Assembly: GCF_025961225.1 (NCBI RefSeq)
Contig: NZ_JAOQNG010000001.1
Location: forward strand, 2,034,501-2,098,500
Direction of reading: 5' to 3'
From: Azospirillum canadense
Lineage (GTDB): Bacteria > Pseudomonadota > Alphaproteobacteria > Azospirillales > Azospirillaceae
Length of the DNA: 64,000 bases
The position numbers and the translations under genes are program-made. Position 1 is the stretch's first letter; every line of letters starts with the position of its first letter. This document shows positions 25,912 through 34,404 of the stretch, in pieces. The notes under the pieces are model-generated. The model had not been told where the DNA came from. It ran no database searches and saw only the letters and a program-made list of their open reading frames with translations.

Positions 25912-27909
25912 TTATTGGATGGTGAGCCGCCGCTCCACGGACCCGGCCCGCCGTTCCCACTCCACCGGCACGGACAGCACGAAGACGGCCCCGCCCCCGT
26001 CGCGCGGGTGGTGGGTGACGGTGCCGCCGTGCAGGTCGGCGATGGTCCGGACGAGGGTCAGGCCGATGCCGGTGCCGGGGACGCCAGCGCTGTGGGTCCC
26101 GCGGTAATATTTCTCGAAGACGCGCCCCACCTCCTCCGCCGGGATGCCGGGGCCGCGGTCGGCGACGGAGAGGACCAGGGCAGCGCCCTCCTGCCCGGCC
26201 GTCAGGTCGATGGCGGCGTCGTCGGGGCCGTAGCGGCGGGCGTTGTCGAGCAGCACGTCCAGCGCGATGCCAAGAAGGTCGGGGTCGGCCGTGCAGGTTT
26301 CCGGCAGGCCGGCGATGTCCGCGACGATGGCCGAACCGAGGCTGCGCTGGCGGTCGATCACGCGCTGGACCATCGATGCCGGGGCAAAGGAAGCGATCTT
26401 CACCGGCAATTCCTCGTCGACGCGGTCGCCGGCGAGGCAGGTCTCGATCAGGTCGATCACGCGCCGCACCGAGCGGCGAATCAGGGCCAGGCGGCTGCCC
26501 ACCCCGTCGCGCTCCGTCGGCACCAGCCGCTCCAGCATCTGCACCGAACTGTCGATCACCGCCAGGGGCGTCTTGAATTCGTGAGTCGCCATGTCGAGGA
26601 AGGTGCGCAGGCGCTGGCGCGCCATCTGTTCGCCGGCCAGCGCGCGCTCGATGTCGCGGGTGCGCAGGGCGACGCGCTCCTCCAGGCGGCTGTTCGCCTC
26701 GCTCAGGGCATGGGCGTGGCGGCCCCGCTGCACGAACAGGACGAAGACGAGGCCGAGGAGAAGCGCCAGCACCCCGATGAAGACGAGCCCGATCATCGCC
26801 TCGGCGAAATGGGCCTCCAGGATCGACGGCTGGCGGAAGCGGACCTCCGTGCCGGGCGGTAGCGCGCGCTCGTCGATGCCCCAGCGGCGCAGCTGCCGCC
26901 AGTCCACCACAGGCTGCGAGGAATAATGCTCCTCCGCCGGCTCCGCCCGTTCCGACGGGCCGTCGGCCAGAAGCCGAAGCGCCGCCTGGGTGGCGACACG
27001 CCCGGCGATGCCGGAATCGTTGACGTAGCCGCCCACAACCCCGGTGCCGACGCCGGTGCCGATGTCGCTGTCGAACAGCACATAGACCGGCGCGGACGAC
27101 ACCTGGGCCAGACGCGCCGCCACCGCGTCGGGCCGGTAATGGCGGCCGGTCCGGTCCACCGTGACGTGGGTGTAGAGGACGATGCTGCCGGGCGGCAGGG
27201 CGGCAAGGCGGCGCTCCAGCTCCTCCACGGTCAGGTCGTGGAGGTGTTCGACCGCCATCGGGCGGGCGGGATTTCGGGCCAGCGCCGTGCGGGCGATCCG
27301 CGCGAGGTGATGCGACGGCGCCGTGTCGTCGGACACGATGACCAGCCGGGTGGCGGCCGGGTTCTGGGCCAGCGCCATCTCAACCGTCTGGTCGATGTGC
27401 GGGCCAGTCGTCACGCGCACCGCGACCGCCGTGCCGGCGGCACCCAGAATGTCGAAATTCGGGAAGATGCCGACGACCGGCGCGTCGCCGAACAGCGACC
27501 GCCCATGCTCCGCCACGAACCGGATGGCCGGCGCCCCGTCGGCGATGATCACGCGGGGGTGGGCGTCACGGTACTTGACCCGCAGGAACTCCGCCCAGGC
27601 CTTGTCGTCCGGCCGGTCGGGAAAGCGGACGCGGTCGAGCATCTCGACATACAGGTTCACCGGGTCGCCGCGCACGGCCAGCTCCTCCCGCGCGGCGTCG
27701 AGCATCGCCTCGGTCCAGCTGACGGTCAGGCTGAAGGAGGAGATGAACAGGACGCCGCCGGCCTCCGCGTGCGCCGCGCGCGAAAGCCCGCCCCCCAGCG
27801 TCATCAGAAAGGCGAGCGCTCCCAGCAGGACCGGCAGGACGGTCGCCCGCAGGCACACGGGCCAGCCCCGCCCGCCGCGACGGCACACCGATAGGAAGAA
27901 AGGCTTCAT
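25912..27909 (-). CDS. Sensor histidine kinase with ABC-substrate-binding-like periplasmic domain
   Basis: A 665-residue membrane kinase. After a signal/anchor helix (RATVLPVLLGALAFLMTLGG) comes a periplasmic domain of about 300 residues resembling ABC_sub_bind proteins: VLFISSFSLTVSWTEAMLDA, PRVIIADGAPAIRFVAEHG and SAPVYVLFDSDIGTGVGTGV. A second helix (IGLVFIGVLALLLGLVFVLF) leads to a coiled segment, a HisKA domain with the phospho-His in THEFKTPLAVI, and an ATPase domain with DVLLDNARRYG, DRGPGIP and GTGIGLTLV. No receiver domain or response regulator is next to it. A start at 28002 is possible. The likely signal is a small solute. Confidence 0.92.
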   Translation of the reverse strand: MKPFFLSVCRRGGRGWPVCLRATVLPVLLGALAFLMTLGGGLSRAAHAEAGGVLFISSFSLTVSWTEAMLDAAREELAVRGDPVNLYVEMLDRVRFPDRPDDKAWAEFLRVKYRDAHPRVIIADGAPAIRFVAEHGRSLFGDAPVVGIFPNFDILGAAGTAVAVRVTTGPHIDQTVEMALAQNPAATRLVIVSDDTAPSHHLARIARTALARNPARPMAVEHLHDLTVEELERRLAALPPGSIVLYTHVTVDRTGRHYRPDAVAARLAQVSSAPVYVLFDSDIGTGVGTGVVGGYVNDSGIAGRVATQAALRLLADGPSERAEPAEEHYSSQPVVDWRQLRRWGIDERALPPGTEVRFRQPSILEAHFAEAMIGLVFIGVLALLLGLVFVLFVQRGRHAHALSEANSRLEERVALRTRDIERALAGEQMARQRLRTFLDMATHEFKTPLAVIDSSVQMLERLVPTERDGVGSRLALIRRSVRRVIDLIETCLAGDRVDEELPVKIASFAPASMVQRVIDRQRSLGSAIVADIAGLPETCTADPDLLGIALDVLLDNARRYGPDDAAIDLTAGQEGAALVLSVADRGPGIPAEEVGRVFEKYYRGTHSAGVPGTGIGLTLVRTIADLHGGTVTHHPRDGGGAVFVLSVPVEWERRAGSVERRLTIQ

Positions 27910-28026
27910 GAGGCTGACGGCTGGGATTATTCGCGCGACCGGCGCATACCCCCGCACACTATGGGAACGCCGGAACGCTTTCCAAAGGAAAAGCGCGGAC
28001 ATTCGTCTACGGGCGATTGTGTCGCG

Positions 28027-29220
28027 TCACCGCAGCAGCTCCCGCATCGCCGCGTCCAGCCCTTCCAGGGTCAGCGGGTACATGCGGTTGTCCATCAGGC
28101 GTTGCAGGATGCGCGTGCTCTCCGTGTAGCCCCAGTAAGGCTGCGGCGTCGGGTTCAGCCAGACGGCCCGGCTGTAAACCGACAGCAGGCGCTGCATCCA
28201 GGCCTGCCCCGGTTCCTCGTTCCAGTGCTCGACGCTGCCGCCGGCGTAGACGATCTCATAGGGGCTCATGGCCGCGTCGCCGACGAAGACCAGCTTGTAG
28301 TCGGCCGGATAGGTGTGCAGGACGTCCCAGGTCGGTGTGCGCTCGTCATGGCGGCGGTGGTTGTCGCGCCAGACGCTCTCGTACACGCAATTGTGGAAGT
28401 AGAAGTGCTCCAAGTGCTTGAACTCCGTCCGGGCGGCGGAGAACAGCTCCTCGACCAAGCGGATGTGGTCGTCCATGGACCCACCGATGTCCAGGAACAG
28501 CAGCACCTTCACGGCGTTGTGCCGCTCCGGCACCATCTTCAGGTCCAGCCAGCCGGCGTTGCTGGCCGTGGCGCGGATGGTGCCGGGCAGGTCAAGCTCG
28601 CTGGCCGCCCCGCTGCGGGCGAACTTGCGCAGGCGGCGCAGCGCCACCTTGATGTTGCGGGTGCCGATCTCGACCTGGTCGTCCAGGTTCTTGAACTCCC
28701 GCTTGTCCCACACCTTCACGGCGCGGCGGTTGCGGGATTCGTGCTGGCCGATGCGCACCCCTTCCGGGTTGTAGCCGTAGGCGCCGAAGGGCGAGGTGCC
28801 GGCCGTGCCGATCCATTTGGAGCCGCCCTGGTGCCGGCCCTTTTGCTCCGCCAGTCGCTGGGCCAGCGTCTCCATCAGCTTCTGCCAGCCGCCGAGCGCC
28901 TGGATCTGCGCCTTCTCCTCGTCGGTCAGGAAGCGCTCCGCCAGCTTGCGCAGCCATTCCTCCGGCAGGTCGACGACGGGGATTTCCTCGCCGCTCTCGC
29001 CCCCTTCGGCCGCAAGTCCCTGGAAGGTCCGGCCGAAGACGTGGTCGAAGCGATCCAGGTTGCGCTCGTCCTTCACCAGGCAGGCCCGGCTGAGGTAATA
29101 GAAGTCATCGACGCGGAAGGCGGCGACGCCGCGCTTCATGGCCTCCATGAGCGTCAGGTACTCGTTCAGCGAGACCGGCACGCCCGCCTTGCGCAGCTCG
29201 AAGAAGAAATTCGTGAACAC
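28027..29220 (-). CDS. VWA-domain protein of the CoxE-like (COG3825) group
   Basis: A 397-residue cytosolic protein. It begins at GTG 29220 (GGAGG seven bases upstream), giving FTNFFFELRKAGVPVSLNEY, the conserved family N terminus. The VWA domain is in the C-terminal half: VKVLLFLDIGGSMDDHIRLV holds a variant metal-ion site (D-I-G-G-S), and YKLVFVGDAAMSPYEIV a later one. Families of this kind work with MoxR AAA+ ATPases in metal-centre assembly. A matching MoxR gene lies 3.3 kb away on the same strand (32560-33405), so the pair is probably functional though not adjacent. Specific client unknown. Confidence 0.9.
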   Translation of the reverse strand: MFTNFFFELRKAGVPVSLNEYLTLMEAMKRGVAAFRVDDFYYLSRACLVKDERNLDRFDHVFGRTFQGLAAEGGESGEEIPVVDLPEEWLRKLAERFLTDEEKAQIQALGGWQKLMETLAQRLAEQKGRHQGGSKWIGTAGTSPFGAYGYNPEGVRIGQHESRNRRAVKVWDKREFKNLDDQVEIGTRNIKVALRRLRKFARSGAASELDLPGTIRATASNAGWLDLKMVPERHNAVKVLLFLDIGGSMDDHIRLVEELFSAARTEFKHLEHFYFHNCVYESVWRDNHRRHDERTPTWDVLHTYPADYKLVFVGDAAMSPYEIVYAGGSVEHWNEEPGQAWMQRLLSVYSRAVWLNPTPQPYWGYTESTRILQRLMDNRMYPLTLEGLDAAMRELLR

Positions 29221-29327
29221 GCCGTCCCTCCGCCCGTCCCATTCATCGTAGCGCCGACCCGCCCGGAACGCCAAGCCGGGAACGCCAAGCCGGGAACGCT
29301 ATGCCCGGAACTCCAGCCAGGTAGATT

Positions 29328-29879
29328 ATGACCGCACTCCTCGACTTCGCCCGCGCGCTGGAATTCGCCGCGCACAAGCACATCGACCAGCGCCGCAAGG
29401 GCGTGCGCGCCGAGCCCTACATCAACCACCTGTCGGAGGTGGCGTTCCTGGTCGCCGAGGCGACGGAGGGCAAGGACCCGGTCGTCGTCATCGCAGCATT
29501 GCTGCACGACACGCTGGAGGACACCGACGCCAGCTACGAGGAGATCGAGCGGCATTTCGGCGCGGAGGTCGCCAGCGTGGTGGCCGAGACAACCGACGAC
29601 AAGCGCCTGCGCAAGGCGGAGCGCAAGCAGCGGCAGATCGACACCGCCCCCACCGCCTCCCCCCGCGCGAAGCTGGTGAAGCTGGCCGACAAGGTGTCGA
29701 ACCTGCGCTCCATGGCCTACAGCCCGCCCGCCGACTGGCCCCTGACCCGCAAGGTCGAGTATTTCGAATGGGCCCACGCGGTGGTCGGCGGCCTGCGCGG
29801 GATCAACCCCCGGCTGGAGGCCTTGTTCGACCGCGCCTACGAGGACGGGCTGGCGGAACTGCGCGGCGACGGCGTGTAG
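29328..29879 (+). CDS. HD-domain phosphohydrolase (MESH1/SpoT-hydrolase-like)
   Basis: A 183-residue stand-alone HD protein. The metal-binding residues are in AALEFAAHKHIDQ-like LEFAAHKHIDQRRKG, INHLSEVAFLV, and the HD motif ALLHDTLEDTDASYEEIERH; a later LVKLADKVSNLRSM gives the last Asp. This arrangement is that of the ppGpp hydrolase domain of SpoT/RelA and MESH1, so hydrolysis of (p)ppGpp or NADPH is a reasonable guess. No synthetase or TGS domain is present. Confidence 0.88.
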   Translation: MTALLDFARALEFAAHKHIDQRRKGVRAEPYINHLSEVAFLVAEATEGKDPVVVIAALLHDTLEDTDASYEEIERHFGAEVASVVAETTDDKRLRKAERKQRQIDTAPTASPRAKLVKLADKVSNLRSMAYSPPADWPLTRKVEYFEWAHAVVGGLRGINPRLEALFDRAYEDGLAELRGDGV

Positions 29880-29899
29880 ATCCGTTTCCGGCCAAAGCG

Positions 29900-29913
29900 T
29901 TGATTTGCCGCAA
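29900..29913. promoter_or_regulatory. Near-consensus FNR/FixK-type box upstream of ccoG
   Basis: TTGAT-TTGC-CGCAA, compared with the consensus TTGAT-N4-ATCAA: the first half is perfect and the second differs at two positions. Its centre is about 80 bp before the ccoG start. FNR/FixK control of ccoG is known in other alphaproteobacteria, which raises the plausibility. Confidence 0.45.
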
Positions 29914-29985
29914 TGTGACTACATCACCGAAGGCTTATAAAGGAGGGGCTAGGTTGGCAGTCGCGTCAGCGCGAGGTCGCAAACC

Positions 29986-31452
29986 ATGTCCCTCTCCTCT
30001 CATGTTCCCGCCGCAACCGACGCTGAAGAGCCGGGACAGCGGTGGTTCATCCAGCGCCCGAAGGTCTATCCCGCCGACGTCCACGGCCGGTTCCGCCGGC
30101 TGAAGTGGCTGGCGCTGGTGATCCTGCTGGGCATCTACTACGTCACGCCGTGGATCCGCTGGGACCGCGGGCCGGGCATTCCGGACCAAGCCGTGCTGGT
30201 CGACATGGTCGGCCGCCGCGCTTACTTCTTCTGGATCGAGATCTGGCCGCAGGAGGTCTATTACCTGACCGGCCTGCTGATCATCGGCGCCTTCGGCATC
30301 TTCTTCGCCACCACCCTGTTCGGGCGCGTCTGGTGCGGCTATGCCTGCCCGCAGACGGTGTGGACCGACCTGTTCCTGTGGGTGGAGCGCAAGCTGGAAG
30401 GCCCGCGGACCGAGCGCATCCGCCTGGACAAGGCGCCGATGACCGCGCACAAGCTGGCGCGCAAGGCGTCCAAGCACGCCGTCTGGGTGCTGATCAGCCT
30501 GATCACCGGCGGCGCCTGGATCTTCTACTTCAACGACGCGCCGACCCTGCTGCGGGAAATCGCTACCGGAGAGGTGTCGCGCGGCGTGGTGACCTTCGCG
30601 GGCCTGTTCACCGCCACCACCTACTTTTTCGCCGGCTGGGCGCGGGAGCAGATCTGCATCTACGTCTGCCCCTGGCGCAGCTTCCAGGCGGCCATGGTGG
30701 ACGAGGACACCCACATCGTCACCTACCAGGACTGGCGCGGCGAGGGCCGTGCGCCGCTGCGCAAGTCGCAGAGCTGGGAGGAGCGGACCGCGGAGGGCCA
30801 CGGCGACTGCATCGACTGCAAGCTGTGCGTCCACGTCTGCCCGACCGGCACCGACATCCGCCGGGGGCAGCAGATCTCCTGCATCGGCTGCGGATTGTGC
30901 GTCGACGCCTGCAACGAGGTGATGGCCCAGATCGGCCGACCGGGCGACCTGGTGCTGTTCGACACCCGATCCAACCAGGTCGCCAAGGCCGAGGGGCAGT
31001 CGGCGACCGTCCGCCTGATCCGCCCGCGCACGGTGATCTACGCCCTGATCATGCTGGTGGTGGCGGGGATGATGGTGGTGTCGCTGGCGATGCGGCCGAA
31101 CCTGGACGTCAGCGTGCTGCGCGACCGCGCGCCGTTGTTCGTAATGCTCTCGGACGGCGACGTGCAGAACGCCTACACCATCAAGATCCTCAACAAGACG
31201 CACGGCGCGCGCACCTACCGCCTGTCGGTGGACGGGCTGAGGAACGCGGAACTGTCGGTCGCCAGCGTGGACGGCCAGTCCGGCCCGGCCCTGACGCTGG
31301 GAGCGGAACCGGACTCGGTAGCGACCTACCGCATCTTCGTCCGCGTGCCGCGTGGGGCGGTGGCGTCGGGCTCGACCGACGTAACCGTGCTGGCGACGGA
31401 CGGGGCCAGCGGCGAGGTCGGTCGGCACCGCAGCGTGTTCATCGCGCCATAG
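29986..31452 (+). CDS. ccoG: Cytochrome cbb3 oxidase accessory protein CcoG (FixG, RdxA)
   Basis: Membrane iron-sulfur protein needed for copper handling during cbb3 oxidase assembly. The 488-residue protein has several membrane helices (WLALVILLGIYYV, LTGLLIIGAFGIFFATTLFG and others), the cysteine motifs RVWCGYACPQTVW and ICIYVCPWRSF, two ferredoxin-type clusters CIDCKLCVHVCPTG and CIGCGLCVDACNEV, and a C-terminal Ig-like periplasmic domain after RTVIYALIMLVVAGMMVVSL. The ccoNOQP operon is not in the window. A near-FNR box lies upstream, and the next genes, convergent, have a perfect FNR box. Confidence 0.96.
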   Translation: MSLSSHVPAATDAEEPGQRWFIQRPKVYPADVHGRFRRLKWLALVILLGIYYVTPWIRWDRGPGIPDQAVLVDMVGRRAYFFWIEIWPQEVYYLTGLLIIGAFGIFFATTLFGRVWCGYACPQTVWTDLFLWVERKLEGPRTERIRLDKAPMTAHKLARKASKHAVWVLISLITGGAWIFYFNDAPTLLREIATGEVSRGVVTFAGLFTATTYFFAGWAREQICIYVCPWRSFQAAMVDEDTHIVTYQDWRGEGRAPLRKSQSWEERTAEGHGDCIDCKLCVHVCPTGTDIRRGQQISCIGCGLCVDACNEVMAQIGRPGDLVLFDTRSNQVAKAEGQSATVRLIRPRTVIYALIMLVVAGMMVVSLAMRPNLDVSVLRDRAPLFVMLSDGDVQNAYTIKILNKTHGARTYRLSVDGLRNAELSVASVDGQSGPALTLGAEPDSVATYRIFVRVPRGAVASGSTDVTVLATDGASGEVGRHRSVFIAP

Positions 31453-31469
31453 GAAGGCGCCGTAAGGCC

Positions 31470-31508
31470 GAAAAGCCCTCTCCTATCCTGGATGGGAGAG
31501 GGCTTTTC
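31470..31508. terminator. Bidirectional terminator between ccoG and the DUF6803-like gene
   Basis: Arms gaaaagccctctcc (31470-31483) and ggagagggcttttc (31495-31508) pair perfectly over 14 bases; the loop can pair further (atcc with ggat). Each side gives a TTTTC run, so it can terminate both convergent transcripts. Confidence 0.9.
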
Positions 31509-31514
31509 GTTTGC

Positions 31515-32009
31515 TCAGTGCATGTGGGCGGTCGCGGCCGCGGCGCCGGAGAGGAGCGTCGGGTCGAGCATGCCGAAAATCATGGCAACGTGCGCCACGA
31601 TCAGGAACAGGCCGACCAACGCCGCGTGGATCGCCATGCGGCCGTGCTCGCCGCGCCCCCGCGCGACAAACCCGAGGTCCAGCAGCGCGATGCCGCCCAG
31701 CGGGACGATGCCGGCGAGGTAGAAGCCGACCGCCAGCACGTCGGCCGGCCCGCGCCAGCCGCCGCCGGTGGTCAGCGGAATGACCGCGTTCTGCAGCAGG
31801 TAGGCGAAGACGCCGGTGAAGTAGACGCCGACGGTGACGCCGGCCCAGCGGTTCACCAGCCGCACCGGGCTGTCGTAGTTGCGGCTGTAAAGCAGATACA
31901 GCTCGCTGATCGCCACCGTCTCCGCCAGGATGACGGGGACGGCCATGAAGATCAGCAGGTTCCAGGGCTGGTTGACGGCCAGCAGTTCCATGTAGTGGGT
32001 CATGGTCAT
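31515..32009 (-). CDS. Small multi-helix membrane protein, DUF6803-like
   Basis: A 164-residue hydrophobic protein with about five predicted membrane helices: NLLIFMAVPVILAETVAI, WAGVTVGVYFTGVFAYLLQN, VLAVGFYLAGIVPLGGIALL, AIHAALVGLFLIVAHVAMIF. The N terminus MTMTHYMELLAVNQPWNLLI is typical of a conserved family I recall as DUF6803. The C terminus ends in His residues (ATAHMH), as do several loop residues, which could bind metal. It follows the FNR-box gene on the same strand, 92 bp apart, and is convergent with ccoG, suggesting a low-oxygen membrane function. Confidence 0.8.
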   Translation of the reverse strand: MTMTHYMELLAVNQPWNLLIFMAVPVILAETVAISELYLLYSRNYDSPVRLVNRWAGVTVGVYFTGVFAYLLQNAVIPLTTGGGWRGPADVLAVGFYLAGIVPLGGIALLDLGFVARGRGEHGRMAIHAALVGLFLIVAHVAMIFGMLDPTLLSGAAAATAHMH

Positions 32010-32101
32010 GATGTGACTCGCGCGTGTTCGGCAGGCGCGCCGGAGCCGTGAAAGGCGGCGCGGCCCGATGTCGGGGAAAAGGCGACGGAACGACGGTTGA
32101 G

Positions 32102-32488
32102 TCAGGCGCGCGGCGGCGGCAGGGGCGGCGCGTGGGCGACGGCGGCTGGCGCGTCCTCACCACCCGGCAGGACGGCCGCCACGCGATGGGCGAAGGGAGC
32201 GCCGACGCGGACCGGCAGGCCGGCCAGATCGCAGGCCCCGGTCAGGCAGAGGCAGCCCGCGGTGGCATGGGCGTGGTCCCGGCCCGGTGCCGCGGGGGTG
32301 TCCGGGTGGTCGCAAGGGGCCTCGTCCGGGGTGCCGCAATGCGACGCGGCGTCGACCGCCTGCGGGTGAAACGCCACATGCGGCTGCGCGTGATGCATCC
32401 CCTCCGGAGCGCGCAGGGGCACCGCACCGCCGCCGGGGAGACCAGCGATCAGGACCAGAAGCGCGAGGAAGGACAGCAGGCGGGCCAT
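32102..32488 (-). CDS. Small exported His/Cys-rich protein
   Basis: A 128-residue protein. The first 20 residues are a signal peptide (MARLLSFLALLVLIAGLPGG). The mature part is rich in His and Cys: GMHHAQPHVAFHPQ, SHCGTPDEAPCDHPD, GRDHAHATAGCLCLTGACDL, a composition typical of periplasmic metal-binding proteins and of DUF2946-like proteins. The ATG at 32488 has AGGA seven bases upstream. A perfect FNR/FixK box is centred 42 bp upstream of the start. A role in metal supply under low oxygen, with the next gene and ccoG, is inference. Confidence 0.75.
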   Translation of the reverse strand: MARLLSFLALLVLIAGLPGGGAVPLRAPEGMHHAQPHVAFHPQAVDAASHCGTPDEAPCDHPDTPAAPGRDHAHATAGCLCLTGACDLAGLPVRVGAPFAHRVAAVLPGGEDAPAAVAHAPPLPPPRA

Positions 32489-32523
32489 GGGGGCATCCTG
32501 GACCTCCCCGCCGGGCCACGTCG

Positions 32524-32537
32524 TTGATGTCGATCAA
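32524..32537 (-). promoter_or_regulatory. Perfect FNR/FixK-type anaerobox
   Basis: TTGAT-GTCG-ATCAA matches the FNR/FixK/FnrN consensus TTGAT-N4-ATCAA at all ten positions. It lies in the 71-bp gap between the MoxR gene end and the small exported protein gene. Being a palindrome it is strandless, but only the leftward gene starts nearby. For an activator at -41.5 the transcript would begin almost at the start codon. Confidence 0.8.
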
Positions 32538-32559
32538 GCGGCCGGGGAAAGCCCGGCCC

Positions 32560-33405
32560 TCACCGCCCCTCCCGCTTGGCGAGGAAGGCCAGCCGTTCCA
32601 GCAGGTGCACGTCCTGCTCGTTCTTCAGCAGGGCGCCGCAGAGCGGCGGGATCAGGGTACGGGCGTCCTTGGCGCGCAGCGTGTCCGGATCCACGTCCTC
32701 CACCATCAGCAGCTTGAACCAATCCAGAAGCTCCGACGTGGAGGGCTTCTTCTTCAAACCAGGCACGTCGCGCAGCGCGTAGAACAGCGACATCGCCTCG
32801 CGCAGCAGATCGCGCTTCAGGTTCGGATAGTGAACCTCGACGATGCGCTCCATCGTCTCGCGGTCGGGGAAGCGGATGTAGTGGAAGAAGCAGCGGCGCA
32901 GGAAGGCGTCCGGCAGTTCCTTCTCGTTGTTGGAGGTGATGATGACGATCGGCCGCTGCGCCGCCTTGATCGTCTGCCGCGTCTCGTAGACGTGGAATTC
33001 CATGCGGTCGAGTTCGAGCAGCAGGTCGTTGGGAAACTCGATGTCGGCCTTGTCGATCTCGTCGATCAGCAGGACGGGCGGCACCGGAGCCTCGAACGCC
33101 TCCCACAGCTTGCCGCGGACGATGTAGTTGCCGATGTCGTGCACCCGCTCCTCGCCCAGCTGGCTGTCGCGCAGGCGGCTGACCGCGTCGTACTCGTAAA
33201 GGCCCTGCTGCGCCTTGGTCGTCGACTTGATGTGCCAGGCGAGCAGCGGCCGGTTGAGCGAGCGGGCGATCTCCTGCGCCAGCACGGTCTTGCCGGTGCC
33301 GGGCTCCCCCTTCACCAGCAGCGGGCGCTGCAACGTGATGGCCGCGTTGACCGCGACCATCAGATCCTCGGTGGCGACGTAGGACTCGGTGCCGGTGAAG
33401 CGCAT
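32560..33405 (-). CDS. MoxR-type AAA+ ATPase (CoxD-like)
   Basis: A 281-residue AAA+ protein of the MoxR group. ATG at 33405 begins MRFTGTESYVATEDLMVAVN; Walker A is GEPGTGKT, Walker B is VLLIDEIDK, and sensor 1 is IITSNNEKELPDAFLRRC with the arginine finger. MoxR ATPases act with VWA proteins as metal-insertion chaperones; in CO dehydrogenase systems the pair is CoxD-CoxE. The likely VWA partner is at 28027-29220. No CO dehydrogenase gene is in view. Divergent from the DUF962 gene. Confidence 0.92.
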   Translation of the reverse strand: MRFTGTESYVATEDLMVAVNAAITLQRPLLVKGEPGTGKTVLAQEIARSLNRPLLAWHIKSTTKAQQGLYEYDAVSRLRDSQLGEERVHDIGNYIVRGKLWEAFEAPVPPVLLIDEIDKADIEFPNDLLLELDRMEFHVYETRQTIKAAQRPIVIITSNNEKELPDAFLRRCFFHYIRFPDRETMERIVEVHYPNLKRDLLREAMSLFYALRDVPGLKKKPSTSELLDWFKLLMVEDVDPDTLRAKDARTLIPPLCGALLKNEQDVHLLERLAFLAKREGR

Positions 33406-33522
33406 GCCAATCGGTTCCGCTGGGTTGGTTGGAGGGCCCGCGCATCCTTCCAGCACGGCGGGCATCGTGCAAGACGGAACCGCCGGATACGGCGCGGCGT
33501 TCCCATCGACGGGAGGTGCCGC

Positions 33523-33975
33523 ATGACCGATCGCAATTTCTGGCCGGAGTATCTGGAGCAGCACCGGCACCCGGTGAACCGCGCGCTGCACGTCACCGGC
33601 ACGGCGGCGGCCACCGCGCTGCTGGCGGTGGGATTGCTGCGGCGCGACCGGCGCGCGCTGCTGGCCGCCCCGCTGGTGGGCTATGGTGCGGCGTGGCTGG
33701 GCCATTTCCTGGTGGAGCGCAACCGGCCGAAGACGTTGGAGGCGCCGGTCGCCTCCCTGCTGTCCGACTACCGCCTGCTGGGCCTCGCGCTGTCCGGGCG
33801 GCTGGCGCGCGAATACCGGCGTTACGGCATCCCGGACCAGCCCGGTATCGTGGTCCGGAACACGGCGATCCAGAAGACGGCGGCCCGGCCGGCAATGATC
33901 CAGGAGGCGGTTACGCCGTCTTCGCCAGAGCGTTCGGCCCGACGATGTGAGGAACCATCTTCATATCCGCCATGA
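33523..33975 (+). CDS. DUF962 / Mpo1-like membrane protein
   Basis: A 150-residue protein starting MTDRNFWPEYLEQHRHPVNR; the F-W-x-x-Y-L-x-x-H-x-x-P-x-N-R-x-x-H pattern (with ALHVTGTAAA following) is the DUF962 signature, related to yeast Mpo1, a dioxygenase of fatty-acid alpha-oxidation whose His residues bind iron. Two hydrophobic helices follow, with HFLVERNRP, another His motif. ATG at 33523 has GGAGG seven bases upstream. The last 20 or so codons overlap the 3' end of the hemerythrin gene on the opposite strand. Confidence 0.85.
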   Translation: MTDRNFWPEYLEQHRHPVNRALHVTGTAAATALLAVGLLRRDRRALLAAPLVGYGAAWLGHFLVERNRPKTLEAPVASLLSDYRLLGLALSGRLAREYRRYGIPDQPGIVVRNTAIQKTAARPAMIQEAVTPSSPERSARRCEEPSSYPP

Positions 33976-34336
33976 GGATGTGCTGGACGAGCCATTCCGC
34001 GGCGAATTTGTAGATGCGCTCGGCGACCATCTTCGCCGGTTCCTCCATGAACTCTTCGCAGATGTCCTGCAGCGCCCGCCGGGCGGTGTCGTGCTGCAGC
34101 TTGTGCACGGCATAGTCCGGGTATTCGACGGCGAGCATTAGCTTCTCCTCGCGGTCGAAATGGGACTTCGTGTATTCGCACAGGCGCAGCAGGGTCTGGG
34201 CGGTCAACCGCGGATCATAGGCCGCTTGGTTGATCGCTTGGTCCAGGTCGTTCACGCAGCGGATCATTTGTTTGTGATCTTCGTCGATCCGCTCGATCCC
34301 GACGCTCATCCTGCTCCGCCACATGATGTACGGCAT
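33911..34336 (-). CDS. Bacteriohemerythrin
   Basis: A 141-residue hemerythrin-like four-helix protein with a di-iron, oxygen-binding site. Ligands are visible in order: IERIDEDHKQMIRCVNDLDQ (first His), YTKSHFDREEKLM (H-x3-E), YAVHKLQHDTARR (His pair) and WLVQHILMADMK (H-x4-D). ATG at 34336 (MPYIMWRSRMSVGIERIDED) has AGGGGG six bases upstream. In motile microaerophiles hemerythrins deliver or sense oxygen. The 3' end overlaps the convergent DUF962 gene by 65 bp. Confidence 0.94.
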   Translation of the reverse strand: MPYIMWRSRMSVGIERIDEDHKQMIRCVNDLDQAINQAAYDPRLTAQTLLRLCEYTKSHFDREEKLMLAVEYPDYAVHKLQHDTARRALQDICEEFMEEPAKMVAERIYKFAAEWLVQHILMADMKMVPHIVGPNALAKTA

Positions 34337-34404
34337 GCGCACCCCCTGGCCGGGCATTTCCTCCGTTCGTGAAGGTAAATGTCCGGGCCGGAGTGGCACA
34401 AGAG

